A DNA stretch of 64,000 nucleotides from an uncultured Lachnospiraceae bacterium (lineage in GTDB: Bacteria; Bacillota; Clostridia; Lachnospirales; Lachnospiraceae), in the NCBI GenBank assembly GCA_900548905.1, contig URMK01000009.1, positions 1 to 64,000 on the forward strand, written 5' to 3'. Below, one piece after another: positions 42,854 to 52,175 of this stretch. How positions within the stretch are numbered: position 1 is the first letter of the stretch; each line of letters opens with the position of its first letter. The notes beneath the pieces were generated by a model, which was not told the DNA's origin, made no database searches, and saw nothing but the letters and a program-made list of their open reading frames with translations. A program made the translations under genes and the position numbers.

Positions 42854-44212
42854 TCACTGATCGAGCAAGGATGTATAAGATGCTGCGTTGTCTGTCTTAA
42901 CCATGTTGATGGCAAATGCATCATACTGGCTGGGGTTGCCGAGACGGTTGGTAATATTGGACTCTGTCTGTCCGTCGCCGCCGATGTAATCCACATCAAG
43001 GTTGAGGAGCTTATCATACTTCTGGAGAAGAGGCTGATAGGTGGATCCCAGGAAGTTATCAGAGGAATTATAGATATTCAGCCATACCTTCTTTACAGGA
43101 CTTGTGCTCTCATCCAGCTGATTGGATACCGGCGCGAAAACCATGGTGGAATCCGTGAAATCCTTAAAGTTGTCGGCAGTAACCGCAACATTCAGTGCGT
43201 AGTAGGAACGCTCTTCTTCTCTGTATACGTATACGTCATCACTGAGAACATTTCCCGCCGCATCCGCCGTGGCGATACCTGTGTTAATATCCACTCCGTC
43301 AAGGGCGTTACGCAGAACACGCAGGGTCAGATATGCCTGTACATCCGCATGCTGGCTGATGGTTCCGCCGTAGCCCTCTGCGATAGCGGCCACCGCGTCG
43401 CTGTTGGCATCATAACCAAAGGTGGGGACTTCGTTGTCCTTGGACCAGGCGTTAAACATGGACATGCCCATACCATCGTTATTGGATACGACAACATCAA
43501 TCTGATCGCCGAAGGAGGAGGACCATGTGCCTATGGCGTTTCCTGCCGTAGCCGCATCCCATGTGGCTCCCGCCGAGTTCTTCATTTCCTGGGAAGCCAG
43601 TTCACGGACAATATATTTCTTTCCGTTTATTTCAAGGGTGCCGTCCTGTACGGCAGCTGCCGTACCGTCTGTGTTGGTGCCCACCGGCTCACTGTTGATA
43701 TTGCCGTCCTTTTCAAGACCTGTGCCCAGAGCTTTGCGGACGCCTCTGGTACGTGCTATGGAATCGTTATGCCCGATATCGCCGATAGCCAGGACATAAC
43801 CGATGATACCGTCGCCATTTCGGTCAATGGAATCTATGTTCTGCTCAATATAATCCTTCACCATAGTCCCCTGCAGTTCCGCCCCCTGGTTGGCATCAAA
43901 GCCCACATAATAAGTATCTTTGTTATAATTCAAAGCCGCCATATCAAGCTGGCCTGTGGCACTGCTGGAGGGCTGGCGGTTAAACCATACCAACGGTTTA
44001 TCCTTGTTCGCTACCGTTCCTCCGTCGGCCGGCGCTGCTTCTTCCGCCGGAGCCGCTGACTCCGCAGCAGCTGTCGTTTCCGCTCCCGAAGCCGTTGTTT
44101 CAGAACCTGCAGCCGATGCCCCCGCATCCGCAGGCTTCTCCCCGGAGCCGCATGCGGCCAGGGAAAAGCTCAGCAGCAATGCCATTGTCATGCAACCTAA
44201 TTTTCTTTTCAT
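42854..44212 (-). CDS. mglB: Galactose-binding lipoprotein, apparently circularly permuted
   Basis: A 452-residue lipoprotein (lipobox LAAC, Cys 21) followed by a 50-residue Ala/Glu/Thr-rich linker. The globular part then starts at PLVWFNRQP (residue 73), which is the middle of the first lobe in MglB, continues through the calcium loop DRNGDGIIGYVLAIGDIGHN, VVVSNNDGMGMSMFNAW, GYDANSDAVAAIAEG and the usual C-terminal strand (VAVTADNFKDF, near 350), and after a linker adds VKKVWLNIYNSSDNFLG ... AFAINMV (373-452), which is the normal N-terminal segment. The domain order is therefore C then N. It is the first gene of mglBAC. GGGAG precedes the ATG. The fold should be preserved if the ends meet; binding function is presumed. 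Confidence 0.88.
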   Translation of the reverse strand: MKRKLGCMTMALLLSFSLAACGSGEKPADAGASAAGSETTASGAETTAAAESAAPAEEAAPADGGTVANKDKPLVWFNRQPSSSATGQLDMAALNYNKDTYYVGFDANQGAELQGTMVKDYIEQNIDSIDRNGDGIIGYVLAIGDIGHNDSIARTRGVRKALGTGLEKDGNINSEPVGTNTDGTAAAVQDGTLEINGKKYIVRELASQEMKNSAGATWDAATAGNAIGTWSSSFGDQIDVVVSNNDGMGMSMFNAWSKDNEVPTFGYDANSDAVAAIAEGYGGTISQHADVQAYLTLRVLRNALDGVDINTGIATADAAGNVLSDDVYVYREEERSYYALNVAVTADNFKDFTDSTMVFAPVSNQLDESTSPVKKVWLNIYNSSDNFLGSTYQPLLQKYDKLLNLDVDYIGGDGQTESNITNRLGNPSQYDAFAINMVKTDNAASYTSLLDQ

Positions 44213-44229
44213 TTTTTTCTCCCTTCTGT

Positions 44230-44256
44230 TTGACACGTTTCCTTGTTGTTTGTCAA
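44230..44256. promoter_or_regulatory. Inverted repeat upstream of mglB
   Basis: TTGACA ... TGTCAA, 15 bases apart, directly before the mglB ribosome binding site, in an AT-rich region. Possible operator. Confidence 0.3.
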
Positions 44257-44410
44257 TATCGATAGTTTATACAATATTTTTTCAATGTTATATAGAATAT
44301 TTTTTGATTTACATTGAATTTTCTATTGTTTTCAAAAATACATGCTGCAAATATAACATTTTTATATTGTTTTTATCAGCATTTTTTCAACAGTTATTCT
44401 GTGCAAACAA

Positions 44411-44458
44411 AAAAAACGGTGGAAAAGTCTGTTATTTCCCAGACTTTTCCACCGTTTT
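44411..44458. terminator. Bidirectional terminator before DUF1540 gene end
   Basis: AAAACGGTGGAAAAGTCTG pairs perfectly (19 bp) with 44440-44458; T-rich on the minus strand, serving the gene ending at 44494. Confidence 0.92.
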
Positions 44459-44493
44459 CTAAGGCTTATGCCAGCCTCCTGATACAGTATTTC

Positions 44494-44805
44494 TTATCTT
44501 TCCTTAAAAGTAGCACATGCCGTTTCTCCGCAGTCACATGCGCCGCAGCCCTTAATATCAACATGCTCCGCGTAGCACTTGTAATTTGTGTTAAACACAC
44601 ATTTTACCGCTTCACAGTCAATGCTGATAGTCCTGCAGGGGTTCATGGAATTGGATGCACTGTCACCGCTTCTTTGTTTGAAGCTGTCACAACAGGTATC
44701 GTCTTCCTTCTGTGCACTTTTGCCGCCAACCATGATATCGCCCTTGCAGCAGCACTTATCATTGTTATAGGTACAATTGTCTACTCCGCACTTCAATTCT
44801 GCCAT
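44494..44805 (-). CDS. DUF1540 cysteine-rich protein
   Basis: A 103-residue protein with two DUF1540 repeats: CGVDNCTYNNDKCCCKGDIM...CCDSF and CEAVKCVFNTNYKCYAEHVD...CATF. Spaced cysteines suggest metal binding. Such proteins are common in clostridia, role unknown. GGAGG precedes the ATG and a terminator follows. Confidence 0.92.
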   Translation of the reverse strand: MAELKCGVDNCTYNNDKCCCKGDIMVGGKSAQKEDDTCCDSFKQRSGDSASNSMNPCRTISIDCEAVKCVFNTNYKCYAEHVDIKGCGACDCGETACATFKER

Positions 44806-44895
44806 TTCTGGTCGCCTCCTGAAATCATATCAAACTAAACTTTTGTTACATGGTTCCAGAATTATTTTGTCTGATTTTCAGGAAAATATTCATAA

Positions 44896-44930
44896 CCGGT
44901 AACAGTCCATACAAATCTGAACCGTTACCG
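44896..44930. repeat. Dispersed palindrome, copy 5
   Basis: CCGGTAACAGTCC ... TCTGAACCGTTACCG; best preserved together with the copy at 52100. Confidence 0.6.
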
Positions 44931-44946
44931 CATCCTGCCAACGAAA

Positions 44947-46509
44947 TCACTTCCCGTCAGGCCGGATGCCTGTTGCTTTCGCGCTTCCTTCCAGTTCCAG
45001 ACGGTATATATTAAACCAATATCGCTCCAACAGGCAGCTGTCTGCGGTTTCTACCGAAATAATCCCTTCCTGTGCCCATTCCTTCAGGATATCCTCTCTT
45101 GCGAGGCCGCTGCCGATAAACCATACCCGCTGCCCTTCCTGAAGCCTCCGGCGGATCCATTCCGTATCCTGCATGCCATGGATGTCCGGAAACATTTCCT
45201 TAATCAGGGTCTCCGGCTCTTTTCCGTACAGATAGCTTTCCTGATCCATATAATAACCCGCAACAGCCTGTACCTGATCAAAATTAAATAAAACGGCATC
45301 CTCCGCCCCCAGCCGGGAAAGCTCCTCCAGCGTCCTGTCCATCTGGTCCTTTTTTACAAGTTCTCCCCTGGCAAAGGCAGAATAATCCGCCGCTCCTGTA
45401 AACAGAAGCAGGACCAGCGCCGGAACCAGCACCGCATTTTTTTTCAGCCTGCTCAGAAAAGAAGCGAAGCAGAACCAAAAGCAGCCCAGGGAGGGCAGCA
45501 TATACCGGTAAATAAAAACCGGACGCATCAGGAAGGATACCGCAATTCCGAACAGGGCGGTTCCCGCTAAGATACACAGGCCGTAAAATGCATACGCATC
45601 CTCCCCCGCCCGTCCGTCATCTTCTTTTCTTTTGATAAACGCAGCCGCAAGCATGCCGGCAAGCAGGGCAAAAAGAAGCACCGCCACGGCGTAATCCATC
45701 CACAGATACCCGGTGGAAGGCTTCAGCACAAACTTCACACAGCCTCCGAAGCAGCTCAAGGTGAGGGGAAGGATCCAATAATTTTCACGTACCTGGGACA
45801 CCTGCTCCGCCGCCGCCGGCAGCCAGGGCAGATAGGCCAGGACGGATATCCCCGCGCACAGCAGCCAGGTCAACAGGCACTTCACCCGGGTATCCTCTTT
45901 TCTTATATACAGAAGCACGGCCAGCCCCAGATACAGCATCACTGCCGATACCGCCGCAAAATAATGGGTATATGCCGCACAGATCCCGTACACGGTCAAA
46001 GCGGCCCAGTGCTTTTTCCCCCCGTTTTCCAGAATGGCTCCCCCATGCAGGAAAGCAGCGGTGATAAAAAACAGGGCGAACCCGTACATCCGCACTTCCG
46101 TCGTATAATTGGCCATCTGCGGCATAGCAAGAATGCAGAAGGAAAACAGGCCGGAGCACAGCCACCCGTATTTTTTACGCAGGAAAACAAGGGAATATCC
46201 CAAAAGTCCCATGTAGGGAAGAACCGACACCACCTTGCTTATGACTACCGCATTGGCGGAGGGTACAAAAAGCTGACTAAAATCCACCGCCATTTTTACC
46301 AGAAGATAATAAAGCGGCGGGTGCACATCCTTAGCTGCAAGGGAAACCATACGCCCCACAGACTGGCTGATAAAACCTTCCGTAAAAAGCTCGTCATACC
46401 AGATATCACTGCCCAGGCACAGATACAGGCTGTACAGTACCATTCCGCAGGCAAATGCAGACAGCAGGATCCCTGCTATCTGCCTCCATTGCTTTACTTC
46501 ATTCTTCAT
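44947..46509 (-). CDS. Polytopic glycosyltransferase family 39-like protein
   Basis: A 520-residue integral membrane protein with about ten or more hydrophobic segments and the GT-C landmarks SDIWYDELFTEGFISQ (acidic residues after the first segment) and KDVHPPLYYLLVKM, seen in PMT/ArnT-like family 39 enzymes that use lipid-linked sugars. A soluble C-terminal domain follows residue 390. The ATG at 46509 overlaps the thrS end by 11 bases, so it is transcribed with thrS. Substrate unknown. Confidence 0.85.
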   Translation of the reverse strand: MKNEVKQWRQIAGILLSAFACGMVLYSLYLCLGSDIWYDELFTEGFISQSVGRMVSLAAKDVHPPLYYLLVKMAVDFSQLFVPSANAVVISKVVSVLPYMGLLGYSLVFLRKKYGWLCSGLFSFCILAMPQMANYTTEVRMYGFALFFITAAFLHGGAILENGGKKHWAALTVYGICAAYTHYFAAVSAVMLYLGLAVLLYIRKEDTRVKCLLTWLLCAGISVLAYLPWLPAAAEQVSQVRENYWILPLTLSCFGGCVKFVLKPSTGYLWMDYAVAVLLFALLAGMLAAAFIKRKEDDGRAGEDAYAFYGLCILAGTALFGIAVSFLMRPVFIYRYMLPSLGCFWFCFASFLSRLKKNAVLVPALVLLLFTGAADYSAFARGELVKKDQMDRTLEELSRLGAEDAVLFNFDQVQAVAGYYMDQESYLYGKEPETLIKEMFPDIHGMQDTEWIRRRLQEGQRVWFIGSGLAREDILKEWAQEGIISVETADSCLLERYWFNIYRLELEGSAKATGIRPDGK

Positions 46510-48448
46510 TTTTCCGGATTTCCCTGGTTCTGATCTCTTTACAGATATCATTGATAAACACTTCCAGATCCTTTACCCCTTCGTCTCCTGCAAAGCGGCT
46601 CCTTACCGATACCGTGCCGTCTTCTTCTTCCTTCTGTCCCACCACCAGCATGTAAGGAAGCTTATCCAGCCTGGCCTGGCGGATTTTGTAACCGATCTTT
46701 TCGGAACGGCTGTCCACCGTGCTCAGGATACCGTTACCTGCAAGCGCTGCGTTTACTTTCTGTGCATACGCCTCATATTTCTCGGAAATAGGAAGCACGC
46801 GCACCTGTTCCGGGCACAGCCAGGTAGGGAACTTGCCCTCGTATTTTTCAATCAGCCAGGCCAGCGTCCTTTCATAACAGCCCATGGAGGTCCTGTGGAT
46901 GATATAAGGGCGCTTCTTCTCCCCGTTGGCGTCAATATAGGTCATATCAAACCGCTCCGCCAGGAACATGTCCAGCTGGATGGTGATCATGGTATCTTCC
47001 TTGCCGTACACATTCTTAGCCTGGATATCCAGCTTCGGGCCGTAGAAAGCAGCTTCGCCGTCCTCCTCGGTAAAATCGATGCCGATATGGTTCAGGATGT
47101 CACGCATCATATTCTGGACGTAATCCCAGGTTTGCTCATCTCCCAGATACTTTTCCTTATTGTTGGGATCCCATTTGGAAAGGCGGTAGGTCACATCCTC
47201 CTCCAGCCCCAGCGTGGTCAGGCAGTATTTTGCCAGATCCACACAGCCCCGGAATTCCTCTTCGATCTGATCCGGCCTTACGATCAGATGGCCTTCGGAA
47301 ATAGTGAACTGACGTACCCGGGTAAGCCCGTGCATTTCACCGGACTCCTCATTTCGGAAAAGCGTGGAGGTCTCTCCGTAACGGCAGGGCAGATCCCGGT
47401 AGGATTTCTGGCTCTGCTTATAGACATAATACTGGAACGGACACGTCATGGGACGCAGGGCGAATACCTCGTCCTCTTCCTTTTCCTCGTCACCCAGCAC
47501 GAACATGCCTTCTTTATAATGATTCCAGTGATCGGAAATAATATACAGATCTTTTTTAGCCATCAGAGGGGTTTTAGTCCTCATATAGCCTCTCTTCTCT
47601 TCCTCATCCTCAATCCAGCGCTGCAGCGTCTGGATCATTTTGGCCCCCTTGGGCATCAGCAGGGGAAGTCCCTGTCCGATAACATCTACCGTTGCGAACA
47701 GCTCCATCTCCCGTCCCAGCTTATTGTGATCCCGGTTTTTGATATTATCCAGATATTCCAGATAATCCGCCAGTTCTTCCTTGGTATTGAAGGCGGTACC
47801 GTATATCCTCTGCAGCATGTCTTTGTTGGAATCGCCTCTCCAGTAAGCGCCGGAGGAGGAAGTGAGCTTGAATGCCTTGATTCCTTTCGTACTCATCAGA
47901 TGAGGGCCTGCGCACAGATCCGTGAAATCACCCTGTCTGTAAAAGGAGATTTCCGCATCCTCCGGCAGATCCCGGATCAGCTCCACTTTATAAGGCTCCC
48001 CTTTTTCTTCCATAAAAGAGATTGCTTCCTGCCTGGGTAGGGTAAAACGTTCCAGCTTTTCTCCCTTTTTGATGATTTTCTTCATCTCCGCTTCCAGCTT
48101 ATCCAGATCCTCCCTGGAAAAAGGCTCATGTCCGAAATCGTAATAGAATCCGTTCTCAATGCTGGGCCCGATTGCCAGCTTTGCCTCCGGGAAAACGTGC
48201 TTCATCGCTTGGGCCAGCACATGGGAAGTTGTGTGGCGCACTACGGTAAGCCCCTCCTTATCCCTTGCCGTGAGGATAGAAAGCTCACAGTCCTCCGTAA
48301 GCACCGTACGCAGATCCTCCACCTTCCCGTTCACCATTCCGGCGCAGGCCGCCCTGGCAAGCCCTTCGCTGATATCTCCTGCGATATCAATAATACTTCT
48401 TCCTTCCGTATATTCCTTAAACGATCCGTCCTTTAACGTGATTTTCAT
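46499..48448 (-). CDS. thrS: Threonine--tRNA ligase
   Basis: A 649-residue class II synthetase with the TGS domain (1-60), the editing/SAD domain (VRHTTSHVLAQAMKHVFPEA), the catalytic core (MTCPFQYYVYKQS, FRNEESGEMHGLTRVRQFTI) and the anticodon domain (VLPISEKYEAYAQKV, LDKLPYMLVVGQKE). Only two bases separate it from the stop of the preceding gene. No T-box was found in the 250 bases upstream of that gene. Confidence 0.98.
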   Translation of the reverse strand: MKITLKDGSFKEYTEGRSIIDIAGDISEGLARAACAGMVNGKVEDLRTVLTEDCELSILTARDKEGLTVVRHTTSHVLAQAMKHVFPEAKLAIGPSIENGFYYDFGHEPFSREDLDKLEAEMKKIIKKGEKLERFTLPRQEAISFMEEKGEPYKVELIRDLPEDAEISFYRQGDFTDLCAGPHLMSTKGIKAFKLTSSSGAYWRGDSNKDMLQRIYGTAFNTKEELADYLEYLDNIKNRDHNKLGREMELFATVDVIGQGLPLLMPKGAKMIQTLQRWIEDEEEKRGYMRTKTPLMAKKDLYIISDHWNHYKEGMFVLGDEEKEEDEVFALRPMTCPFQYYVYKQSQKSYRDLPCRYGETSTLFRNEESGEMHGLTRVRQFTISEGHLIVRPDQIEEEFRGCVDLAKYCLTTLGLEEDVTYRLSKWDPNNKEKYLGDEQTWDYVQNMMRDILNHIGIDFTEEDGEAAFYGPKLDIQAKNVYGKEDTMITIQLDMFLAERFDMTYIDANGEKKRPYIIHRTSMGCYERTLAWLIEKYEGKFPTWLCPEQVRVLPISEKYEAYAQKVNAALAGNGILSTVDSRSEKIGYKIRQARLDKLPYMLVVGQKEEEDGTVSVRSRFAGDEGVKDLEVFINDICKEIRTREIRKNEE

Positions 48449-48450
48449 TT

Positions 48451-48705
48451 TTACGCTTCTTCTCCTTTGCTTTGCTCCTCATCCATTCCGGTATACACAT
48501 CATTCCCCGCAATGACCAGGCCTTTTTTAATGGGCGCCCAGATGAAGCCGATAATGATTCCCAGCAAAAGGCTGATTCCCAGAAGAAGTCCCATCTCCAT
48601 GTTGGACAGGCTGTTGGAAGAACCCAGCTTCTCCTTTACCTTCTGTGCACCATCCTTTGTCACATTCTTGATTTCGTTCCAATCATATTCACCGATTCCA
48701 CGCAT
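48451..48705 (-). CDS. Small single-pass membrane protein upstream of thrS
   Basis: An 84-residue protein: polar N-terminus, one membrane segment (MGLLLGISLLLGIIIGFIWA) and a short charged tail. It resembles YtxH-like small proteins but is not firmly assigned. AAAGGAG precedes ATG 48705; the longer frame upstream has no site. Its stop lies two bases before thrS, so they are almost certainly co-translated. Confidence 0.7.
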   Translation of the reverse strand: MRGIGEYDWNEIKNVTKDGAQKVKEKLGSSNSLSNMEMGLLLGISLLLGIIIGFIWAPIKKGLVIAGNDVYTGMDEEQSKGEEA

Positions 48706-48852
48706 ATTCCGACTCCTTTTTTGTTTCAGGCAGCACGGTTTCCCGCCGGCCCGCGGCAGGCGGCTAAAAAAAGCGCCCCCCATATCTTATCCAGTCCGGC
48801 TGGGATACAAGGGACGTACTCCGCATTTCCGCCCTGATTGTCCTTTTGATCC

Positions 48853-48882
48853 ATAACCGTTCAGTTATGTCTGAACCGCTAC
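48853..48882. repeat. Dispersed palindrome, copy 6
   Basis: ATAACCGTTCAG ... CTGAACCGCTAC, in the upstream region of the 48451-48705 gene. Confidence 0.55.
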
Positions 48883-49079
48883 ATTGCTTTCCAACTCCGG
48901 CACAAAAAAGCGCCATATAGCTGTATTTTAGTCTACTTACTGCCGGATGTAAAGTACTTTTTTACCCGCGCCCACGGCCGGTAACCGTTCCGACGGTCTC
49001 CTGCGTTCTGCTTCATCCCCTCCTGCGCCCCTTCGGATATGAAAAAAAAATAAATTATATGAAATAATCCTGTGCCGTG

Positions 49080-49109
49080 TTGACTTCCCGAAAAAAGGGT
49101 ATATATAAT
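49080..49109 (+). promoter_or_regulatory. SigA-type promoter of ftsH
   Basis: TTGACT, 18 bases, TATAAT, about 44 bases before the start codon. Confidence 0.75.
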
Positions 49110-49152
49110 TGTCATATACGGTTAATACCAGTCGAAAAGGAGCGGAAATACC

Positions 49153-50997
49153 ATGCAAGAAGTAAAACCTCCCAAGAAACCACTGCTTTATTATTACTGC
49201 ATCGCAATGCTTGTCCTTCTGGTCCTGAACGCCTTTCTTTTTCCCCGGCTGATGTCGGCCCAGGTAGAGGAAGTGGGCTATAACACGTTCATGGAAATGA
49301 TGGAAAACAAAGAGATTGCGCAGGTACAGATCGAAAGCAGCCAAATTATCTTTTCGGATAAAAATTCACCGACCGGCTATTATAAGACAGGCCCCATGGA
49401 AGATCCTGCCCTTGTGGACCGTCTTTATGCATCCGGGGCTACCTTTGGAACGGAAATCGTAAAGCAGCAGCCCTTCCTCGTCACCTTCCTGCTGACCTGG
49501 ATCCTTCCTATTATTGTCATGGTTGCCATCGGGCAGTTCGTGATGCGCAAAATGATGAAGAGCGGCGGCGGGATGAATTCTATGTCCTTCGGCAAGAGCA
49601 ATGCCAAGGTGTACGTCCAGTCCGAAACAGGGATTAAATTCGCGGACGTTGCCGGGGAGGATGAAGCGAAGGAGGTGCTTTCCGAGCTGGTTGATTATCT
49701 CCACGATCCTAATAAATATCAGGAAATCGGCGCGTCCATGCCCAAAGGGGCCTTGCTTGTCGGCCCTCCCGGAACCGGTAAAACCCTGCTGGCAAAGGCA
49801 GTTGCCGGGGAGGCAAACGTCCCCTTCTTTTCCATATCCGGTTCGGAATTCGTGGAAATGTTCGTGGGAGCCGGCGCCGCCAAGGTGCGGGATTTGTTTA
49901 AGCAGGCCAATGAAAAAGCGCCTTGTATCGTATTTATCGACGAAATCGATACCATCGGGAAAAAACGTGACGGCAGCGGTTTTTCCGGAAATGATGAACG
50001 GGAACAGACATTGAACCAGCTGCTGACGGAAATGGACGGTTTTTCCAGTAACAACGGCGTGCTGATCCTGGCTGCCACCAACCGGCCGGAGTCGCTGGAT
50101 CCCGCGCTGCTGCGCCCGGGCCGTTTTGACCGCCGCGTGCCGGTGGAGCTTCCGGATCTGAACGGCCGCATATCTATCCTGAAGGTACACGCCCAGAAGA
50201 TAAAACTGGGAGATAATGTGGATTTCAAAGCGATCGCCCGTATGGCTGCCGGCGCCTCCGGTGCGGAACTGGCAAATATGGTTAATGAAGCCGCCCTGAG
50301 CGCCGTGCGCGCCGGACGTAAATTCGTCACACAGACGGATCTGGAGGAAAGTGTGGAGGTGGTCATCGCCGGCTACCAGAAGAAGGACCGGCTGCTAAAC
50401 GACAGGGAAAAAATGATCGTTTCCTACCACGAGATCGGCCACGCCCTTGTTGCGGCCAAGCAGACCGATTCCGCCCCGGTAACCAAGATCACCATTATCC
50501 CCCGTACCTCCGGCGCCCTGGGTTATACCATGCAGGTGGATCAGGGGGATCAGTACCTGCTGAGCAAGGAAGAGCTGGAAAACAAAATCGCCACCTTCTG
50601 CGGCGGCCGTGCCGCTGAGGAGCTTATTTTCCGCAGCATCACCACCGGTGCAAGCAACGATATCGAACAAGCCACCAAGCTGGCCAGAGCCTGCATCACA
50701 CGTTACGGCATGTCGGAGGACTTCGATATGGTGGCCCTGGAAACCGTCACCAACCAGTATCTTGGCGGAGACACCTCCCTCGCCTGTTCCCAGCAGACCG
50801 CTGCGCAAATCGACCGGCTGGTGGTAGGTATGGTGAAAAAAGAACATGCCAAAGCCTGTGACATCCTGAACAGCAATATCGGGAAGCTGCATGAGCTGGC
50901 AAAATTCCTGTATGAAAAGGAAACCATTACCGGGGATGAATTTATGGAAATCCTCAATGCCCCCAACGGCTCCCTGCTGAAACCAACGGAACAATGA
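49153..50997 (+). CDS. ftsH: ATP-dependent zinc metalloprotease FtsH
   Basis: A 614-residue membrane protease. Two membrane segments (residues 14-34 and 110-130) flank an extracytoplasmic loop; then the AAA+ module (Walker A GPPGTGKTLLAKA, Walker B CIVFIDEIDTIG, second region of homology ATNRPESLDPALLRPGRFDR) and the M41 zinc site HEIGHALVAA, with the third ligand in the region after ATKLARACITRYGMSE. The usual HEAGH reads HEIGH, an accepted variant. AAAAGGAGC precedes the start. FtsH degrades misfolded membrane proteins and short-lived regulators. Confidence 0.96.
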   Translation: MQEVKPPKKPLLYYYCIAMLVLLVLNAFLFPRLMSAQVEEVGYNTFMEMMENKEIAQVQIESSQIIFSDKNSPTGYYKTGPMEDPALVDRLYASGATFGTEIVKQQPFLVTFLLTWILPIIVMVAIGQFVMRKMMKSGGGMNSMSFGKSNAKVYVQSETGIKFADVAGEDEAKEVLSELVDYLHDPNKYQEIGASMPKGALLVGPPGTGKTLLAKAVAGEANVPFFSISGSEFVEMFVGAGAAKVRDLFKQANEKAPCIVFIDEIDTIGKKRDGSGFSGNDEREQTLNQLLTEMDGFSSNNGVLILAATNRPESLDPALLRPGRFDRRVPVELPDLNGRISILKVHAQKIKLGDNVDFKAIARMAAGASGAELANMVNEAALSAVRAGRKFVTQTDLEESVEVVIAGYQKKDRLLNDREKMIVSYHEIGHALVAAKQTDSAPVTKITIIPRTSGALGYTMQVDQGDQYLLSKEELENKIATFCGGRAAEELIFRSITTGASNDIEQATKLARACITRYGMSEDFDMVALETVTNQYLGGDTSLACSQQTAAQIDRLVVGMVKKEHAKACDILNSNIGKLHELAKFLYEKETITGDEFMEILNAPNGSLLKPTEQ

Positions 50998-51010
50998 CCG
51001 GATAGAAAAA

Positions 51011-51060
51011 AGGGGAGGCGGTCTGTTTTTATGGTACTAAAAAACAGGCCGCCCCCTTCC
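51011..51060. terminator. Bidirectional terminator between ftsH and response regulator
   Basis: GGCGGTCTGTTTTT and AAAAACAGGCCGCC form the stem, with flanking GGGG/CCCC; serves both convergent genes. Confidence 0.9.
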
Positions 51061-51066
51061 GTATTC

Positions 51067-51912
51067 TCAACCCAGCTTCGTATTCCGGTATTCGTTTGCC
51101 GATATCCCCACCTGCTTTTTAAATACCCTGGAAAAATGGGCCATATCCAGAAAGCCCACCTCCTCCGCGATATCCCCGATACGCAAAGCAGGCTCCCTGA
51201 GCAGTTCCTTTGCTTTTTCGATCCTGATATTATTCAGGATTTCGGAAAAATTCTGTCCCGTATGCTTATTCAGCAGCTTGCTCAGATGCCACTGGCTCAC
51301 ATAGATTTGATCCGCCACATCCGAAAGCTTCAGCTTCTCCGTATAGTTGGCCTCAATATATGCCAGGGCATTCTTGACGATAAAACAGCTGGCCGGACTG
51401 TCCGTTTCCTCTCCCTCTTTGCTTTCCCCGGAAGCTTCTTCTTCCCTGCCGTTTTCCTCCGGCGTATGTACAGGCTGCGTTTTCGCAATCTCTCCCTTTA
51501 CCGCATCCACCTCTTCTTCGTGCCCTGTAATCCCCTGATGTTCCAGGTTCTCAATCATAACACGGATCGCCTCCTCCAGCTCATCCATTTTGGACGGCTT
51601 TAACAGGAAACGGGTCACCCCCAGCCGGATAGCCTGCTGGGCATAATCAAAATCCCGGAAGCCGGTAAGTATGGTAATCTGCATATGCCCGAATTCCGAT
51701 TTCATCCCTGCGATCATCGTCAGACCGTCGATACCCGGCATACAGATATCGGAAATCAGGATATCCGGCTTCTGTTCCCGTATCAGCTTCATCCCCTCCT
51801 GTCCGTCCCCGGCAGTCCCCACTACCCGGCAGTTATAGTTTTCCCACGGTATTGTCCTGGTAAGCCCCCTGACGATAACCGGTTCATCATCCACAATCGC
51901 AACCTTATACAT
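51067..51912 (-). CDS. Response regulator, AraC type (short YesN)
   Basis: A 281-residue regulator: receiver domain (AIVDDEPVIVRGLTRTI, ILISDICMPGIDGLTMI, FLLKPSKMDELEEA), an acidic linker (EEVDAVKGEIAKTQ to EEASGESKEGEETD) and a C-terminal AraC domain (LSDVADQIYVSQWHLSKLLN, EVGFLDMAHFSRVFKKQVG). It is separated from the transporter genes by a terminator, so it has its own promoter. Its kinase is probably the YesM-type protein at 55648. Confidence 0.92.
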   Translation of the reverse strand: MYKVAIVDDEPVIVRGLTRTIPWENYNCRVVGTAGDGQEGMKLIREQKPDILISDICMPGIDGLTMIAGMKSEFGHMQITILTGFRDFDYAQQAIRLGVTRFLLKPSKMDELEEAIRVMIENLEHQGITGHEEEVDAVKGEIAKTQPVHTPEENGREEEASGESKEGEETDSPASCFIVKNALAYIEANYTEKLKLSDVADQIYVSQWHLSKLLNKHTGQNFSEILNNIRIEKAKELLREPALRIGDIAEEVGFLDMAHFSRVFKKQVGISANEYRNTKLG

Positions 51913-52012
51913 AATTTCTCCCCCCGGAGCCGTCTGCTCCGCGCCCCGCCGCGGGCCTTTATTTTGTCTGACTGTTCCGTGCCGTACGCTTTATCATTAT
52001 ACCATAAACGGT

Positions 52013-52049
52013 CAAAAACGGAAAGCGTTCCGTAAAGAAACACTTTCCG
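52013..52049 (-). terminator. Terminator between permease gene and response regulator
   Basis: CGGAAAGTGTT pairs with AACGCTTTCCG on the minus strand, followed by TTTTTG. Confidence 0.82.
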
Positions 52050-52099
52050 CATTTTTCTTATTATTACCCTTCACTCCGTGACCGGTAACTTCTTATTAC

Positions 52100-52132
52100 G
52101 TAACCGTTCATACCTGTACGGACTGTTACCGG
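52100..52132. repeat. Dispersed palindrome, copy 7
   Basis: GTAACCGTTCATACC ... GGACTGTTACCGG; its reverse complement aligns closely to the copy at 44896. A partial neighbour ACCGGTAAC lies at 52081. Confidence 0.6.
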
Positions 52133-52175
52133 TCCTGACAATACAGACCTGCCGGTCCTGACACATGTACATTCA

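Noticed and set aside
48706..48950. T-box riboswitch upstream of thrS
   Set aside because: The conserved T-box sequence (GGGTGGNACCGCG) is absent on the minus strand and no specifier-loop structure was apparent.
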